A stretch of DNA of 19,026 nucleotides from an uncultured Candidatus Melainabacteria bacterium. Lineage in GTDB: Bacteria; Cyanobacteriota; Vampirovibrionia; Gastranaerophilales; Gastranaerophilaceae. This document shows, one piece after another, positions 6,824 through 13,662 of this stretch. Under the pieces are notes generated by a model that was given only the letters and a program-made list of their open reading frames with translations, had not been told where the DNA came from and made no database searches. Made by a program: the position numbers and the translations under genes. How positions within the stretch are numbered: the stretch's first letter is position 1; each line of letters opens with the position of its first letter. The DNA lies in NCBI GenBank assembly GCA_937895785.1, contig CALBKW010000124.1, positions 1 to 19,026 of the forward strand. Reading direction: 5' to 3'.

Positions 6824-7333
6824 ATGCTAAACGAAAAAATGGAAAAAGAATTTAATGAACAAATTAACAAAGAATTATTTTCTGCTTATTTATATTTAGA
6901 TATGAAATCGAGATTTGCAGAAATGAACTTGCAAGGTTTTGTAAACTGGATGGATGTACAAGTTCAAGAAGAAAAAGCTCACGCAATGGGCATGTACAAC
7001 TACGTTTTGGAACGTGGTGGAAAAGTTGAACTTTTGGCAATCGACAAACCAGAAGTTGAAGGTAAAACTCCATTAGAAATCTTCGAACAAGTGCTAAAAC
7101 ACGAAGAATTTGTAACTTCAAGAATTAACCACTTAATGGACGTAGCTGATGAAGTTAGAGATAGAGCTGCATTGTCATTCTTGGATTGGTACTTGAAAGA
7201 ACAAGTTGAAGAGGAATCAAATGTAGGTGGCGTTTTAGCTACATTAAGATTAATTGGAGAAGACAAAAAAGCATTGTTAATGTTAGACAAAGACCTTGCT
7301 GCAAGAACTTTTGTTGCACCTGTGATTGGTTAA
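6824..7333 (+). CDS. ftnA: Bacterial non-heme ferritin
   Basis: 169-aa cytosolic iron-storage protein expected to form a 24-mer cage oxidising Fe(II) and storing a ferric core. All E. coli FtnA-type ferroxidase ligands are at matching positions: Glu17, Glu50, His53 (in EEKAH), Glu94 (in HEE), Gln127 and Glu130 (in KEQVEEE). It lacks the heme-ligating methionine context of bacterioferritin. AAGGAAGG lies about 9 nt before the ATG. It is co-transcribed with perR (16-bp gap) and closed by the intrinsic terminator at 7359, so iron storage is probably derepressed when the regulator is oxidised or unmetallated. Confidence 0.96.
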   Translation: MLNEKMEKEFNEQINKELFSAYLYLDMKSRFAEMNLQGFVNWMDVQVQEEKAHAMGMYNYVLERGGKVELLAIDKPEVEGKTPLEIFEQVLKHEEFVTSRINHLMDVADEVRDRAALSFLDWYLKEQVEEESNVGGVLATLRLIGEDKKALLMLDKDLAARTFVAPVIG

Positions 7334-7358
7334 AAGGCTAACAAAAATATTAATTAAA

Positions 7359-7397
7359 AAAGTGCTATCTGTACCTTGATGGCACTTTTATTATTTC
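7359..7397 (+). terminator. Intrinsic terminator of perR-ferritin
   Basis: Stem AAAGTGCTATC / GATGGCACTTT (11 bp, one T-G wobble) with an 8-nt loop, followed by a T-rich tail (TTATTATTT). It starts 25 nt after the ferritin stop. Confidence 0.85.
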
Positions 7398-7426
7398 TAT
7401 TTTATTAAAAGTTGCGATTTTTATTT

Positions 7427-7470
7427 TGTAAACTTATGTAACAGAACATGCCAAAACCCTCAAGTTTACA
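7427..7470. repeat. 9-bp inverted repeat TGTAAACTT / AAGTTTACA
   Basis: Perfect arms at 7427-7435 and 7462-7470, 26 bp between. The right arm overlaps the -35 element of the sigma-28-type promoter, so it could be an operator for a dimeric regulator. It may also be chance in AT-rich DNA. Confidence 0.35.
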
Positions 7471-7487
7471 TGGTTTTAAGCCGATAA
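7460..7487 (+). promoter_or_regulatory. Sigma-28 (FliA)-type promoter
   Basis: TCAAGTTT (7460-7467), 12 bp, then GCCGATAA (7480-7487). The FliA consensus is TAAAGTTT-N11-GCCGATAA: 7 of 8 and 8 of 8 matches with one extra spacer base. No sigma-70 -10/-35 pair of comparable quality is nearby. It lies 37 bp before the ATG of the 311-aa gene. Confidence 0.75.
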
Positions 7488-7523
7488 TACACATGTAGTG
7501 AACGCAGTAGAAGGAGCAAAACT

Positions 7524-8459
7524 ATGGGAATGTCAGCATCACAAGCAAGATTACTTACAATTACTTCACGTATGAACGACGTTGAATTGCGTTCACAACA
7601 AATCGCAAATACAAAAATTAGACTTGCAGACGAGTCTGAACAAGTTGCTAACAAATATACGGCAGCTTTAAACGCAAGCAAGTTTACATATACAGATTAT
7701 TCATCAGGTCAAGCAAAAACAGTTGCAATGACTGTAAAAAGTATGAGCTTAGCAGGTTCAGGTTATAGATTGGTTTCATCAGACGGAAAAAGAGTTATTT
7801 CAAAATCTCAAGCACAAAGCTTCCAAGCATCTATATCTTCATACAAAGCAGACCACACATGGGCTGGCGCTACAAATTCTGATGTCGAACACTTCAGAAA
7901 CGCTCAAGCAGTTTATGGTTTACAAGAAAAATTCGGTGTAAGTAGCTTCAAAGAAGCTTGTAAAATATGTGGTGTTGAAGAAGGCGGCTGGGATAAATTA
8001 GTTGCTTCAGGCAAAGTTACTCAATCAGAAGTTGATGCTTATAATGCTCAATTTGAACAAATGTTTAACGCATCTTCAGGGTCAACATACAACAATGGAA
8101 ATACTATTCAAGCAGACGGCTATGTTGTAGTTGATGATGAAAGTTTTAACGACCCAACTTGGTTATATCAAGCAGTTGAAAGTGGTCAATTCAGAATTGA
8201 ACAACAAACAACAGAAGGTTGGAAAGAAACTTCAACATCTTCTAACACTCAAATTGCAATTCAATCAGATGATACAAACTTAGCTAGAGCAGAAGCTGAA
8301 TACAACGCTGATACAGCAAAAATTAATAAAAAAGAAAAGAAATTAGATCAACAAATGAAAGAAATGGATACTGAACACTCAGCATTATCAACAGAATATG
8401 ATTCAGTTAAGTCATTAATCAGCGATAACATCAGTAAATCATTCCAATTGTTCTCATAA
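7524..8459 (+). CDS. Helical flagellin/filament-like protein of unknown function, sigma-28-driven
   Basis: 311 aa, no signal peptide or membrane segment. The N-terminal about 60 residues (MGMSASQARLLTITSRMNDV...) and the C-terminal about 60 (from NLARAEAEYNADTAK to NISKSFQLFS) are predicted long amphipathic helices with heptad character. The middle is Ser/Thr/Gly-rich with a CKIC pair in EACKICGVEE. Helical termini around a variable core recall flagellin-type or type III-exported proteins, but I see no sequence homology to flagellin. AGAAGGAG precedes the ATG. The promoter is a near-perfect FliA type, and a bidirectional terminator follows. I recall MGMSASQAR-type proteins as multi-copy in gut Melainabacteria and similar bacteria, unchecked. 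A surface or exported structural role is an inference. Confidence 0.75.
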   Translation: MGMSASQARLLTITSRMNDVELRSQQIANTKIRLADESEQVANKYTAALNASKFTYTDYSSGQAKTVAMTVKSMSLAGSGYRLVSSDGKRVISKSQAQSFQASISSYKADHTWAGATNSDVEHFRNAQAVYGLQEKFGVSSFKEACKICGVEEGGWDKLVASGKVTQSEVDAYNAQFEQMFNASSGSTYNNGNTIQADGYVVVDDESFNDPTWLYQAVESGQFRIEQQTTEGWKETSTSSNTQIAIQSDDTNLARAEAEYNADTAKINKKEKKLDQQMKEMDTEHSALSTEYDSVKSLISDNISKSFQLFS

Positions 8460-8492
8460 GATTAGTTTATAAAAGCAAGTTATTTATAATAC

Positions 8493-8528
8493 AAAAAGGC
8501 GCGGAGCGTATACGCTCCGCGCCTTTTT
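8493..8528. terminator. Perfect 36-bp palindromic bidirectional terminator
   Basis: AAAAA, then GGCGCGGAGCGTA and its exact complement, then TTTTT. The arms are strikingly GC-rich for this genome. It serves the 311-aa gene on the plus strand and the 118-aa gene on the minus strand, which converge here. Confidence 0.93.
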
Positions 8529-8544
8529 AGTGTTTTTCTATAAA

Positions 8545-8901
8545 TTATAGATACGAAATTGTTTCGTTGTACATAATAGTTCTCAAATCCATTTCTGAAT
8601 ATATTTCAGGATATGTTTTTAAGAATTTGTCGATATCATAAGTCAAAAGCCATTTGTCCAATTTGTCATGAACAACTGGATAATCATTATCTTCTTTAAG
8701 TTTTTCAATGTATTCACGTACAAGTCTATCGACTTTGCTACGTTCCATTGTTGTTCTATTGGATTTTTTTTCTTCGACTTTATCGTTTTCTTTAGTTTTT
8801 TGAGTTTCTTCTTTTTGTGCTTTCTTTTCTACTTTTTCTTGTGCAGTAGCTACAGCTTCTGTTTGTCTTGTAGATGTTACTTTTGATACTGCTTCGACCA
8901 T
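8545..8901 (-). CDS. Small charged protein of unknown function, sigma-28-driven
   Basis: 118 aa. I chose the ATG at 8901 because AGGAGG lies 8 nt upstream; the frame opens 17 codons earlier (LSILRMPLKKRG...) without such a site. Residues 1-60 are low-complexity and highly charged (EKVEKKAQKEETQKTKENDK), probably disordered or coiled coil. Residues 60-118 look folded and helical (SKVDRLVREYIEKLKEDNDYP..DKWLLTYDIDKFLKTYPEI). No signal peptide, membrane segment or known motif. A FlgM-like anti-sigma factor was considered (small, disordered N-terminus, helical C-terminus, sigma-28 promoter), but I see no FlgM motif. Its promoter matches FliA consensus very closely, linking it to the convergent 311-aa gene, possibly as chaperone, adaptor or regulator. 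Confidence 0.75.
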   Translation of the reverse strand: MVEAVSKVTSTRQTEAVATAQEKVEKKAQKEETQKTKENDKVEEKKSNRTTMERSKVDRLVREYIEKLKEDNDYPVVHDKLDKWLLTYDIDKFLKTYPEIYSEMDLRTIMYNETISYL

Positions 8902-8936
8902 AGGCAATCCTCCTCTCTTTTTAAGTGGCATTCTTA

Positions 8937-8963
8937 ATATCGACAAATTCAAAAAAAACTTTA
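8937..8963 (-). promoter_or_regulatory. Sigma-28 (FliA)-type promoter
   Basis: Minus strand: TAAAGTTT (8963-8956), exactly 11 bp, then GTCGATAT (8944-8937). The -35 is 8 of 8, the spacing exact, the -10 6 of 8 against GCCGATAA. About 36 bp before the ATG at 8901, a distance similar to the convergent gene's promoter. Confidence 0.75.
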
Positions 8964-9004
8964 GAAAATTTCTTTAAAACTATAAGTTTTATTAAGTTTT
9001 TTTC

Positions 9005-9013
9005 TGTTATAAT
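9005..9013 (+). promoter_or_regulatory. tyrS operon promoter, extended -10
   Basis: TGTTATAAT, a perfect extended -10, 38 bp before the tyrS ATG; no strong -35. It is divergent from the sigma-28-type promoter 40 bp away. Confidence 0.65.
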
Positions 9014-9051
9014 CATGTTTGAATAAAATACAAAAATTTATGAGGATAACG

Positions 9052-10269
9052 ATGGCAGAAATCAGACAAGAATTTATTGAACAAGCAGAAAAAATCGGTA
9101 GAAGTTGCGAAATTTTACCTGGTGGAGTTATGGAATTAGCTCAAAAGCTTCAATATTCACACGATAATCATAAACCTTTACGCATAAAATTGGGTATGGA
9201 CCCAACTCGTCCAGACTTACATTTAGGTCATACAGTTGTAATGCGTAAATTAAGAGAATTTCAAAAATTAGGACATAAAATTGTTCTAATCGTTGGTGGC
9301 GCAACAGCAATGGTTGGGGACCCTTCTGGTAAATCAGAAACTCGTCCAGCTTTAACAAAAGAACAAGTTGATGCAAATGCAGCAACATATTTTGAACAAA
9401 TTTCTAAAGTTATTGATGTAACTGACGTTGAAGTTACAAACAACGCTGATTGGTTACACAAATTGAGTTTTATGGATATGCTAAAACTTGCATCTAACGT
9501 TACAGTTGCACAAATGATGACTCGTGACGACTTCGCAAAAAGATATTCTGAAGGTAAACCTATTGCCATTCACGAATTTTTCTATCCTTTAATGCAAGCT
9601 TACGATTCTTATGAAATTGATGCAGATATTGAATTTGGTGGTACAGACCAAAGATTTAATACTCTTTTAGGACGTGATATTCAAACTGCATACGGCAGAA
9701 AATATCCTCAATTGGTAATGTTATTACCATTGTTGGAAGGTACTGATGGTGTTGTTAAAATGAGCAAATCATATCCAGAACACTGTATTTCATTAACAGA
9801 TAGTGCAAACGACATGTTTGGTAAAGTTATGAGTATTCCAGATACTCTAATTTTGAAATACTACGAACTTTTGACAGATTTAGAAAATAACGAAATCAAA
9901 AAAGTTCATGATGATTTAGAAAACAATGCGTGCAACCCTCGTGATTTAAAATTACGTTTAGCACACATTATTACAGAAGAATATCACGGCAAAGAAGGCG
10001 CTGATAAAGCTCAAGAAGCATTTATTAACGTTGTTTCAAACAAGGGTATTCCTGATGACATTCCAGAATACAAACTTGTTGAAAGCCAAAATATTTTAGA
10101 TTTATTATTGGAATTAAAATTTATTCAATCTAAGGGCGAAGGCAAACGTCTAATTCAAGGCGGTGGCGTTAAGTTCGAAGGTGAAAAAGTAGCAGAACCT
10201 ACATTCTTAGTTGAAAATGAAGGTATCTTGCAAGCAGGAAAGAGAAAATTTGCAAAAGTAGTGAGGTAG
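9052..10269 (+). CDS. tyrS: Tyrosyl-tRNA synthetase
   Basis: Class I aminoacyl-tRNA synthetase charging tRNA-Tyr. 405 aa from the ATG at 9052, which has GAGG 7 nt upstream; the frame continues up to a TTG at 9019 but with no site. The Rossmann domain has the HIGH variant HLGH (57-60) and KMSKS (236-240), with the tyrosine/ATP pocket stretch EFGGTDQRFN (194-203). The C-terminal S4 RNA-binding domain spans about 345-405 (LELKFIQSKGEGKRLIQGGGVKF style). Length and motif set match the shorter-linker TyrS2/TyrZ-like bacterial form. It heads an operon with cysteine-synthesis genes (4-bp gap to cysK). No T-box-like leader is present: the 5' UTR would be only about 35 nt. Confidence 0.97.
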   Translation: MAEIRQEFIEQAEKIGRSCEILPGGVMELAQKLQYSHDNHKPLRIKLGMDPTRPDLHLGHTVVMRKLREFQKLGHKIVLIVGGATAMVGDPSGKSETRPALTKEQVDANAATYFEQISKVIDVTDVEVTNNADWLHKLSFMDMLKLASNVTVAQMMTRDDFAKRYSEGKPIAIHEFFYPLMQAYDSYEIDADIEFGGTDQRFNTLLGRDIQTAYGRKYPQLVMLLPLLEGTDGVVKMSKSYPEHCISLTDSANDMFGKVMSIPDTLILKYYELLTDLENNEIKKVHDDLENNACNPRDLKLRLAHIITEEYHGKEGADKAQEAFINVVSNKGIPDDIPEYKLVESQNILDLLLELKFIQSKGEGKRLIQGGGVKFEGEKVAEPTFLVENEGILQAGKRKFAKVVR

Positions 10270-10273
10270 AAAA

Positions 10274-11167
10274 ATGAAAATTTACGAAAATGTGTTGGAA
10301 TTAATTGGTAAAACCCCTATGGTAAAATATAATGACAATATTTTACTAAAATTAGAATTTCTAAATCCCTCGCACTCGGTAAAAGATAGAGCATCATTCT
10401 ATATGCTTAACGAGGCAAAAAAACAAGGCTTAATCAACAGGGATACAGTTGTAATTGAACCAACAAGTGGCAATACTGGTATTGGTTTGGCTATGTGCTG
10501 TGCAGTTATGGGCTTAAAAATTATTATCGTAATGCCTGAAAGTATGTCTATTGAAAGACGTAAAATGATTCAAGGTTACGGTGCAGAACTTGTTTTGACT
10601 CCAAAAGAACAGGGTATGCAAGGCGCTGTTGATAAAGCAAAAGAACTTACAGAACAATACAAAAATTCATTTATGCCAATGCAATTTGCTAATATGGCAA
10701 ACCCTTTGGCACACATTGAAACAACTTCAAAAGAAATTTTTGAAGATACAGACGGAAAAGTTGATATTTTCGTAGCTGGCATTGGTACAGGCGGAACTGC
10801 AACAGGTGTTGCAAAAGGCTTAAAGGATTTGAAACCAAGCGTTAAAGTCTATGGTGTTGAACCTTTAGAAAGCCCTCTTTTAACAGAAGGTAAAGCTGGT
10901 CCACACAAAATTCAAGGTATTGGTGCAAACTTTGTTCCAGAAATATATAAAAATGGAAAATTGGACGGAGTTATGACAATATCAGGCAGTGAGGCTATTG
11001 AAAAAGCAAAACATTTAGCAAAAAATAAAGGTATTTTAGCAGGCATTTCATCAGGTGCAAACCTTGCTGCAGCGTTAAAATTATCAAAACAAAACCCTGA
11101 TAAACTTATCGTTACAGTAATGTGCGACTTTGGTGAAAGATATTTATCTACGGAGTTATTTAGCTAA
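10274..11167 (+). CDS. cysK: Cysteine synthase (O-acetylserine sulfhydrylase)
   Basis: PLP enzyme converting O-acetyl-L-serine and sulfide to L-cysteine. 297 aa, fold type II. Lys37 in SVKDRA is the Schiff-base lysine, TSGNTG (64-69) binds the substrate carboxylate, and GTGGT (171-175) binds the PLP phosphate; ISSGAN near the C-terminus contacts the pyridine nitrogen. Slightly shorter than E. coli CysK (about 323), with a trimmed N-terminus. The ribosome-binding site GAGG sits within the last codons of tyrS. The stop overlaps the cysE start by one base (TAATG), so the two enzymes of the pathway are translationally coupled. A thiosulfate-using CysM role cannot be excluded. Confidence 0.95.
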   Translation: MKIYENVLELIGKTPMVKYNDNILLKLEFLNPSHSVKDRASFYMLNEAKKQGLINRDTVVIEPTSGNTGIGLAMCCAVMGLKIIIVMPESMSIERRKMIQGYGAELVLTPKEQGMQGAVDKAKELTEQYKNSFMPMQFANMANPLAHIETTSKEIFEDTDGKVDIFVAGIGTGGTATGVAKGLKDLKPSVKVYGVEPLESPLLTEGKAGPHKIQGIGANFVPEIYKNGKLDGVMTISGSEAIEKAKHLAKNKGILAGISSGANLAAALKLSKQNPDKLIVTVMCDFGERYLSTELFS

Positions 11168-11838
11168 TGCTTGATAGAGCAATATTTCACATAAAAGATG
11201 ATATAAAAACAATTTATGAAAAAGATCCCGCAGCGAATAACATTTTAGAAGTTATTTTCTGCTATCCAGGGTTGCACGCACTTTTAGCTCATAGATTGTC
11301 ACATAAGCTTTATAAATGGAAAATTCCTTTTATACCTAGATTTATCTCATTTATAATGCGAATTTTGACAGGTATTGAAATTCACCCAGGAGCTGAAATT
11401 GGCGAAAGATTCTTCATTGACCACGGCGAAGGTGTTGTAATCGGTGAAACTACAATTATTGGTAATGATGTTTTGATTTACCAACAAGTAACTTTAGGTG
11501 GAACAGGCAAAGACAAAGGTAAACGTCACCCAACCTTGATGGACGGTGTTATTGTTGGCGCTGGTGCAAAAGTTTTGGGTAATATTACCCTTGGAAAACA
11601 CGTAAGAGTCGGCGCAGGTTCTGTTGTTGTTGAAGATGTACCAGATTTTGCAACCGTCGTAGGTATCCCTGGACGAATTGTTAAACAAAAATATTATGAT
11701 GAAAATGGAACTCTAATGCACAACCGCATTCCTGATCCAGTAAAATGTAAAATAAACCGTATGACTTATGAAATTAAGGAAATTCAAGAAAAATTAGGTA
11801 TAAAACACGAAATGCCAAAAGATTCTTGTGATGATTAA
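11167..11838 (+). CDS. cysE: Serine O-acetyltransferase
   Basis: Transfers acetyl from acetyl-CoA to L-serine, supplying CysK. 223 aa. A helical N-terminal domain contains AHRLSHKLY; a left-handed beta-helix (hexapeptide repeats, about 72-172) follows. Catalytic residues are visible in IDHGEGVVIGE (Asp85-His86) and KRHPT (His121). The final about 45 residues are a charged tail ending in DSCDD rather than the terminal isoleucine that inserts into the CysK active site in the enterobacterial cysteine synthase complex. It begins one base inside the cysK stop codon and is followed 2 bp later by a nucleotidyltransferase gene. Confidence 0.96.
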   Translation: MLDRAIFHIKDDIKTIYEKDPAANNILEVIFCYPGLHALLAHRLSHKLYKWKIPFIPRFISFIMRILTGIEIHPGAEIGERFFIDHGEGVVIGETTIIGNDVLIYQQVTLGGTGKDKGKRHPTLMDGVIVGAGAKVLGNITLGKHVRVGAGSVVVEDVPDFATVVGIPGRIVKQKYYDENGTLMHNRIPDPVKCKINRMTYEIKEIQEKLGIKHEMPKDSCDD

Positions 11839-11840
11839 TT

Positions 11841-12611
11841 ATGGAAATTATAAATCAAATTGTTGAAGAATTTAAGAAAAACGAACTCGTTGAGGCGATT
11901 GCTTTAGCGGGTTCGTTGGGTTCTAATTCTTCTGACGAAATGTCTGATTATGACATTTATATTTATTCAAACAAACCTATTAATGTTGAATTTAGACAAA
12001 AAATTGCAGAAAATTACTCAGACAAATTTGAAATAAATAACCAATATTTTGAAACAGGTGATGAATGGATTTTGCGTGACAGCAATAAAGTTATTGATAT
12101 CATGTACCGCAAGCCTTCTGACATAGAGGGCAATATAAATTGGATTTGGAAAAATCATAATGCTTGCGTTGGTTATACAACTTGTTTTATTTTTAACGTA
12201 AAAAATTCTGAGATTCTTTATGACAAAAATGGTTGGTACAAAAATTTGCAAGAATCTGTAAGCGGTGAATACCCCAACGAATTGCAACAAAACATTATTG
12301 CAAAAAATTTGCCGTTATTGAATTTCAAACTTGTAGCATCATTTATTGAACAAGTAGAAAAAGCAATAAAAAGAGATGATTTAATCAGCGTAAATCATAG
12401 GATTTCAGCATTTTTAGCAAGTTACTTTGATGTTTTATTTGCAAAAAATAAAGTTCTTCATTGTGGTGAAAAAAGATTAAAAAATTTTGCTATAAAAAAC
12501 TGTAAAATCTTGCCTAAAAACTTTGAAAATGATATAAATGAACTATTCACAAAAGATGATAAAGTTAAAACTTTAAAATCTTTGGCGAATAACTTAAAAG
12601 ACATAATTTAA
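11841..12611 (+). CDS. Nucleotidyltransferase-domain protein (pol-beta superfamily, possibly DUF4037)
   Basis: 256 aa. The N-terminal domain carries the nucleotidyltransferase signature: Gly24-Ser25 in LAGSLGSNSS, the metal-binding Asp36-Tyr-Asp38 in MSDYDIYIY, and a third Asp86 in KVIDIMYR. The C-terminal half is all-helical (FKLVASFIEQVEKAIKRDD..), resembling the DUF4037-type substrate-binding domain. Related folds include aminoglycoside and lincosamide nucleotidyltransferases and MNT-type antitoxins, but the substrate cannot be told and I see no HEPN toxin partner adjacent. It starts 2 bp after cysE with no good ribosome-binding site, so it depends on coupling. Position suggests only co-expression with the cysteine genes. 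Confidence 0.8.
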   Translation: MEIINQIVEEFKKNELVEAIALAGSLGSNSSDEMSDYDIYIYSNKPINVEFRQKIAENYSDKFEINNQYFETGDEWILRDSNKVIDIMYRKPSDIEGNINWIWKNHNACVGYTTCFIFNVKNSEILYDKNGWYKNLQESVSGEYPNELQQNIIAKNLPLLNFKLVASFIEQVEKAIKRDDLISVNHRISAFLASYFDVLFAKNKVLHCGEKRLKNFAIKNCKILPKNFENDINELFTKDDKVKTLKSLANNLKDII

Positions 12612-12624
12612 AAAGGAGTTAAGA

Positions 12625-12909
12625 ATGAAAAGATTATTAGTATTTTCGTTAATAATGTCAATGACAATGTTCATGACACCTGCATTTGCTGGAACTCATG
12701 GCAAAGACGGCAAAATCTCACCACGTAGCGTTGGAGCTTGTGCTTGTTCTCTTTTGGTATGGCCTGGAATTGGTCAAGCTATTAACGAACAATCAGTAGA
12801 AAAAGACGTTACACACGCTATTTTAGGTTTAACAGGTATTTTCAGATTTTGGTCAGCCTATGACGCTTTAATTGACCGTCAAGGCGGTGTTTGGCATCAT
12901 AGAATTTAG
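12625..12909 (+). CDS. Small exported protein, unknown function
   Basis: 94 aa. Signal peptide about 1-22 (MKRLLVFSLIMSMTMFMTPAFA then GT). The mature part has a conserved-looking core: ISPRSVGACACSLLVWPGIGQAIN (about 31-54), a hydrophobic, Gly/Pro-rich segment that could be a short membrane hairpin, then ILGLTGIFRFWSAYDALIDRQGG (about 67-89), a second amphipathic or membrane helix. AAAGGAG lies 9 nt before the ATG. It is the last gene of the tyrS-cysK-cysE operon, closed by a strong terminator 3 bp after its stop. I recall similar small proteins in gut Melainabacteria (not verified). Confidence 0.75.
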   Translation: MKRLLVFSLIMSMTMFMTPAFAGTHGKDGKISPRSVGACACSLLVWPGIGQAINEQSVEKDVTHAILGLTGIFRFWSAYDALIDRQGGVWHHRI

Positions 12910-12911
12910 TT

Positions 12912-12939
12912 AAAAAGTCTGACAATGTCAGACTTTTTT
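12912..12939 (+). terminator. Intrinsic terminator of the tyrS-cys operon
   Basis: 12-bp perfect stem AAAAAGTCTGAC / GTCAGACTTTTT with AAT loop, and a six-T tail followed by ATTTT. Confidence 0.93.
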
Positions 12940-12971
12940 ATTTTGTAACACTTATGCCTTAATTTTAAATT

Positions 12972-12982
12972 TATAATATAAT
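12972..12982 (+). promoter_or_regulatory. sdaAB promoter (two overlapping -10 boxes)
   Basis: TATAAT occurs at 12972-12977 and again at 12977-12982, sharing one base. The second lies exactly 6 nt before the sdaAB ATG, so transcription would start at or next to the start codon. No recognisable -35. Confidence 0.6.
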
Positions 12983-12988
12983 ACTCGT

Positions 12989-13660
12989 ATGAAACAAAGT
13001 TCTTTATTTGATGCAATAGCACCTATAATGATTGGACCATCTAGCTCTCATACGGCTGGAGCAGTTCGTTTAGGTTTGTTGGCAAAAAACATCTATGACA
13101 ACCCAATTAAAAAAGTCACTTTTACTTTGTACAATTCTTATGCAAAAACAGGTTTTGGACACGGTACTGATAAAGGCTTATTAGCAGGAGTTTTAGGATT
13201 TGGAGTTGATGACGTTAGAATTAAAAACGTCTTTGATTTGCCTGAAGCAAAAGAAATTGAATATCATTTTGAATACAGAGAAGATTTTAACCGTCACCCA
13301 AATTCTGTTGATTTTTGGTTTGAAGACACAAAACAAGATATGCATATTTCTGGAGATTCTGTCGGTGCTGGCAACGTTAGAATTACAAAGATTAACGATT
13401 TTTCTGTAAATCTTGCAGGAGATTATAACTCATTAATTCTAAGCTACAAAGACATGGCTGGTATGATTTCTAAGGTTACAGGCATAATCCAAACTCATCA
13501 AATAAACATCGCTTCACTTATTTGCGAACGTAGTGCAAAAGGTGAAGATGCTTCAATGTGTATTTGTTTAGACGGTGAATTAGATTACAGTGTAATTGAA
13601 AAAATTAAACATATCCCTGATATTTACTTTGTAAGACGTATAGCAAAATTGGATAATTAA
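12989..13660 (+). CDS. sdaAB: L-serine dehydratase, beta subunit
   Basis: Regulatory/structural subunit of the two-subunit, Fe-S L-serine dehydratase that deaminates serine to pyruvate and ammonia. 223 aa. The N-terminal family signature APIMIGPSSSHTAGAVRLG is complete; the C-terminal ACT domain spans about 145-215 (LSYKDMAGMISKVTGIIQTHQINIASLI) and probably senses serine. The split beta-alpha gene order is that of Firmicutes-type SdaAB/SdaAA. No Shine-Dalgarno precedes the ATG; the -10 box ends 6 nt before it, implying a leaderless mRNA. The start is supported by the family's usual N-terminus, which begins 10-15 residues before the MIGPSSSH motif. The gap to sdaAA is 2 bp. Confidence 0.95.
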   Translation: MKQSSLFDAIAPIMIGPSSSHTAGAVRLGLLAKNIYDNPIKKVTFTLYNSYAKTGFGHGTDKGLLAGVLGFGVDDVRIKNVFDLPEAKEIEYHFEYREDFNRHPNSVDFWFEDTKQDMHISGDSVGAGNVRITKINDFSVNLAGDYNSLILSYKDMAGMISKVTGIIQTHQINIASLICERSAKGEDASMCICLDGELDYSVIEKIKHIPDIYFVRRIAKLDN

Positions 13661-13662
13661 CA

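Noticed and set aside
7366..7377. CRISPR-like or tandem repeats anywhere in the window.
   Set aside because: No regularly spaced repeats were seen; isolated hairpins are terminators or REPs.
8668..8886. Phe/Cys-rich 72-codon plus-strand frame opposite the 118-aa gene.
   Set aside because: It is the antisense shadow of a Lys/Glu-rich coding region; no ribosome-binding site.
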